Assembly: GCF_903946935.1 (NCBI RefSeq)
Contig: NZ_CAJAXH010000008.1
Span: forward strand, 1 to 64,000
Length of the DNA: 64,000 nt
Reading direction: 5' to 3'
Origin: an uncultured Thiodictyon sp.
GTDB lineage: Bacteria > Pseudomonadota > Gammaproteobacteria > Chromatiales > Chromatiaceae
The notes under the pieces are model-generated. The model ran no database searches, had not been told where the DNA came from, and worked only from the letters and a program-made list of their open reading frames with translations. Positions within the stretch are counted from its first letter, which is position 1; each line of letters opens with the position of its first letter. This document shows positions 61,950 through 64,000 of the stretch, piece by piece. The position numbers and the translations under genes are program-made.

Positions 61950-62777
61950 ATGATCGAGCCAACCATCTTGCCCCCCGTCGAACACCCCAACGCACCACTG
62001 GAGCACATCCGCTGCGTGCTGGTGGGGACCACCCATACCGGCAATCTGGGCAGCGCCGCCCGGGCGATGAAGACCATGGGTCTCACGCGCCTGGAGCTGG
62101 CCAACCCACGCCACCCACCGGACGCCCAGGCCCTGGCCTACGCCGCCGGGGCGGACGACCTGCTGCAACGCGCCGGAATCCACGCCGACCTGGTGGGGGC
62201 GCTCGCCGGCTGCCGACTGGCGATCGGCACCAGCGCCCGGCCGCGCTCGCTCGCCTGGCCGCTGCTGGAACCGGCGGCGGCGGCGCGCCTGCTGCTGGCG
62301 GAGGCCGCGCTGGGGGAGGTCGCACTGGTGTTCGGGCGGGAAAATTCCGGCCTGACCAATGATGAACTGGGCTGCTGCCACCAACTGGTGCAGATCCCGA
62401 CCGACCCCGGATTCTCCTCGCTCAACCTGGGCGCCGCCGTGCAGGTACTGGCCTACGAGATCCGGCGCGCCTGGCGGGAGGGTCAGGCCGAGCCATTGGC
62501 GCCACCGCCCCGCGAACTGGCCACCGCGGAGGCGATGGCGGGCTTCCATACGCACCTGGCCCAGACCCTGCTTGAGATCGGTTTCGCCGACCCGAACCAG
62601 TCGACCCAGCTCCTGATGCGGCTGCGGAACCTGTTCAACCGGGCGCGCCCCGATCGGGTGGAGCTCAACATCCTGCGGGGCATCCTGAGCGCCGCCCAAG
62701 GGCGCAAAGGCGCGCGGCGCCCCGCCGAGGCGCCACCACCGGCCGCGGACCCACACCCCAAGGAACCCCATGTTTGA
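61950..62777 (+). CDS. trmJ: tRNA (cytidine/uridine-2'-O-)-methyltransferase TrmJ
   Basis: A 275-residue SPOUT methyltransferase that methylates the ribose of position 32 in t[28 protein letters not shown] in two pieces (motif 1), [17 protein letters not shown] (motif 2) and [19 protein letters not shown] (motif 3, knot) are complete. A ttgaca word at 61913-61918 may be a -35 element, with no clear -10. The stop overlaps cysE by 8 bp. Confidence 0.94.
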   Translation: MIEPTILPPVEHPNAPLEHIRCVLVGTTHTGNLGSAARAMKTMGLTRLELANPRHPPDAQALAYAAGADDLLQRAGIHADLVGALAGCRLAIGTSARPRSLAWPLLEPAAAARLLLAEAALGEVALVFGRENSGLTNDELGCCHQLVQIPTDPGFSSLNLGAAVQVLAYEIRRAWREGQAEPLAPPPRELATAEAMAGFHTHLAQTLLEIGFADPNQSTQLLMRLRNLFNRARPDRVELNILRGILSAAQGRKGARRPAEAPPPAADPHPKEPHV

Positions 62778-63585
62778 CCGGATCAAAGAAGACATCGCGG
62801 GCGTTTTTGAACGCGACCCCGCGGCCCGTACCCGCTTCGAAGTCCTGACCACCTACCCCGGCATCCATGCGGTGCTGGCGCACCGGGCGACCCACTGGTT
62901 GTGGGTGCGCAACCTCAAATGGCCGGCCCGGGTGCTGTCGAATGTGGCGCGGCTGTTCACCGGCATCGAGATCCACCCCGGCGCGGTGATCGGCCGCCGG
63001 GTGTTCATCGACCACGGGATGGGCGTGGTGATCGGGGAGACCGCCGTCATCGGCGACGACTGCACCCTCTACCACGGCGTGACCCTGGGCGGCACCAGTT
63101 GGCAGAAGGGCCGGCGCCATCCGACGCTCGGGCGCGACGTTGTGGTCGGCGCCGGGGCCAAGGTGCTGGGACCCATTCCGATCGGCGATGGGGCACGCAT
63201 CGGTTCCAACGCGGTCGTCGTCAAGGCGGTCCCACCGGGGGCCACGGTGGTCGGGATCCCCGGGCGGGTGATCGAGTGCGAGCAGGATGCGGATCGGCGC
63301 CGCCGTGCCGACACCGCCGCGCGCATCGGCTTCGACGCCTATGGCGCCACCCGCGACGCCCCGGACCCGGTGGCCAATGCCATCAACCGGTTGCTCGACC
63401 ACATCCACCACATGGACAGCCGCCTGGAGGCTATGTCCCAGGCGCTGGAGCGCCGTGGGATCATGCAGCATTTCGACCACGACGCGGACCTGGACGCGGG
63501 CGTGATCGACTCCCCCAGCGCGGCGGACGGCCTGGACCCAGGGGCGCCGGACGCGCCGGACCGTGGCGCGACGCCGCCGGCCTGA
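62770..63585 (+). CDS. cysE: Serine O-acetyltransferase CysE
   Basis: A 271-residue left-handed beta-helix acetyltransferase that makes O-acetylserine for cysteine synthesis. [44 protein letters not shown] (catalytic His in the HGVTLGGT loop), and [20 protein letters not shown] hexapeptide repeats. The N-terminal domain is the short type (about 60 residues), as in Azotobacter NifP-like enzymes. The C-terminal 70 residues are a variable acidic tail. Located in trmJ-cysE-iscR. Confidence 0.92.
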   Translation: MFDRIKEDIAGVFERDPAARTRFEVLTTYPGIHAVLAHRATHWLWVRNLKWPARVLSNVARLFTGIEIHPGAVIGRRVFIDHGMGVVIGETAVIGDDCTLYHGVTLGGTSWQKGRRHPTLGRDVVVGAGAKVLGPIPIGDGARIGSNAVVVKAVPPGATVVGIPGRVIECEQDADRRRRADTAARIGFDAYGATRDAPDPVANAINRLLDHIHHMDSRLEAMSQALERRGIMQHFDHDADLDAGVIDSPSAADGLDPGAPDAPDRGATPPA

Positions 63586-63593
63586 GCGATTAA

Positions 63594-63622
63594 TTGATCA
63601 ATGTGCTTGGTTAACGTACCAT
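63594..63622 (+). promoter_or_regulatory. Candidate iscR promoter
   Basis: ttgatc (63594-63599) and taccat (63617-63622) are separated by 17 bp and lie about 50 bp upstream of iscR. Each hexamer matches sigma-70 consensus in four of six positions. No clear IscR type-1 site overlaps it. Confidence 0.45.
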
Positions 63623-63671
63623 GCGCTCGAAAATCCCCACCGGGGAGTGAGTTGCACATGAGGACGCCCGC

Positions 63672-64000
63672 ATGAGACTAACCACCAAAGGCCGCTACGC
63701 GGTGACCGCAATGCTCGATCTGGCCCTCAATCAGGGGCAGGGGCCGACCGCGCTCGCCGACATCGCCCAGCGCCAGGGAATCTCACTGTCCTACCTGGAG
63801 CAACTCTTCGCCAAGCTGCGCCGCTGCACCCTGGTCACCAGCGTGCGCGGTCCCGGCGGCGGCTATAATCTGGCGCGCCCGGCCGCTGACATCCCAGTCG
63901 CCATGGTGATTGCGGCGGTGGACGAGACGATCGACACCACCCGCTGCAACCGGGCCGGGAATTGCCAGAATGGCGAGCCCTGCCTGACCCACGAGCTGTG
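63672..64000 (+). CDS. iscR: Iron-sulfur cluster regulator IscR (partial)
   Basis: Rrf2-family regulator; 109 residues are present and the window ends inside the gene. [33 protein letters not shown] and [12 protein letters not shown] (winged helix) are diagnostic. The three cluster ligands are visible in [13 protein letters not shown]. IscR with a [2Fe-2S] cluster represses the isc operon; iscS and iscU would be expected beyond the edge. Confidence 0.95.
   Translation, partial: MRLTTKGRYAVTAMLDLALNQGQGPTALADIAQRQGISLSYLEQLFAKLRRCTLVTSVRGPGGGYNLARPAADIPVAMVIAAVDETIDTTRCNRAGNCQNGEPCLTHEL

Overview
The window is GC-rich and reads as a gammaproteobacterial chromosome. Gene neighbourhoods such as rsmI/lpoA-yraN-dolP, yebC-ruvC-ruvA, suhB/trmJ-cysE-iscR, glnE-ilvE-zf-CHCC and murJ...ribF are typical of that class. 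The dense defence genes, DUF433/DUF5615 and Rpn-type genes, and many REP-like palindromes suggest a purple sulfur bacterium (Chromatiaceae, Thiocapsa/Thiodictyon/Lamprocystis-like). That placement is inference from gene content, because no rRNA gene is present.

Layout. 1-3.6 kb: end of an integrated element, with the tail of an IS630-type transposase, an AEP/RepB-like primase, a small unknown gene and a tyrosine integrase, all leftward. 3.6-9 kb: a large TIR-STAND-TPR protein facing an AIPR (abortive infection) protein, separated by REP palindromes. 9-13.7 kb: housekeeping rsmI and lpoA-yraN-dolP plus a GlcD-like FAD oxidase. 13.7-16.4 kb: decayed genes and a DUF433-DUF5615 toxin-antitoxin-like pair. 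16.4-19.4 kb: a two-gene operon of a stand-alone TIR protein and a TIR-like-NACHT-HEAT protein whose 3' end is frameshifted. 19.5-21.3 kb: an orphan GspE/PilB-type ATPase. 21.5-28.7 kb: a type I restriction operon, hsdR-hsdS-X-Y-hsdM, in which X and Y look like an embedded antitoxin/HicA-like toxin pair. 28.7-30.1 kb: repeats, a gene relic and an orphan DUF433 gene that ends inside a repeat.

30.1-39.3 kb: xpaC/telA, an aldose-1-epimerase-like mutarotase, glnE, ilvE, a zinc-finger protein and a WecA/MraY-type glycosyltransferase. 39.4-46 kb: a 128-bp MITE, a PcfJ-HIRAN fusion protein, a REPIN and an MmeI-like type IIG restriction-modification enzyme sitting beside ribF, where ileS is commonly found. 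46-57.3 kb: ribF, a Uma2-type endonuclease, murJ, a Bat (aerotolerance) operon of four genes, and ruvA-ruvC-yebC. 57.5-61 kb: a graveyard holding an internally deleted Rpn nuclease gene, a frameshifted PAS-GGDEF gene, a sigma-54 activator fragment broken by a 61-bp duplication, and a BASS transporter fragment. 61-64 kb: suhB, trmJ, cysE and the start of iscR.

The immune genes (two TIR/NTPase loci, AIPR, type I RM with its TA-like pair, MmeI-like RM, DUF433/DUF5615) are interleaved with core genes rather than forming one block. Several families of short palindromes are concentrated in the same places and have entered coding sequence at least three times: inside the STAND gene, at its stop codon, and at the end of the orphan DUF433 gene.
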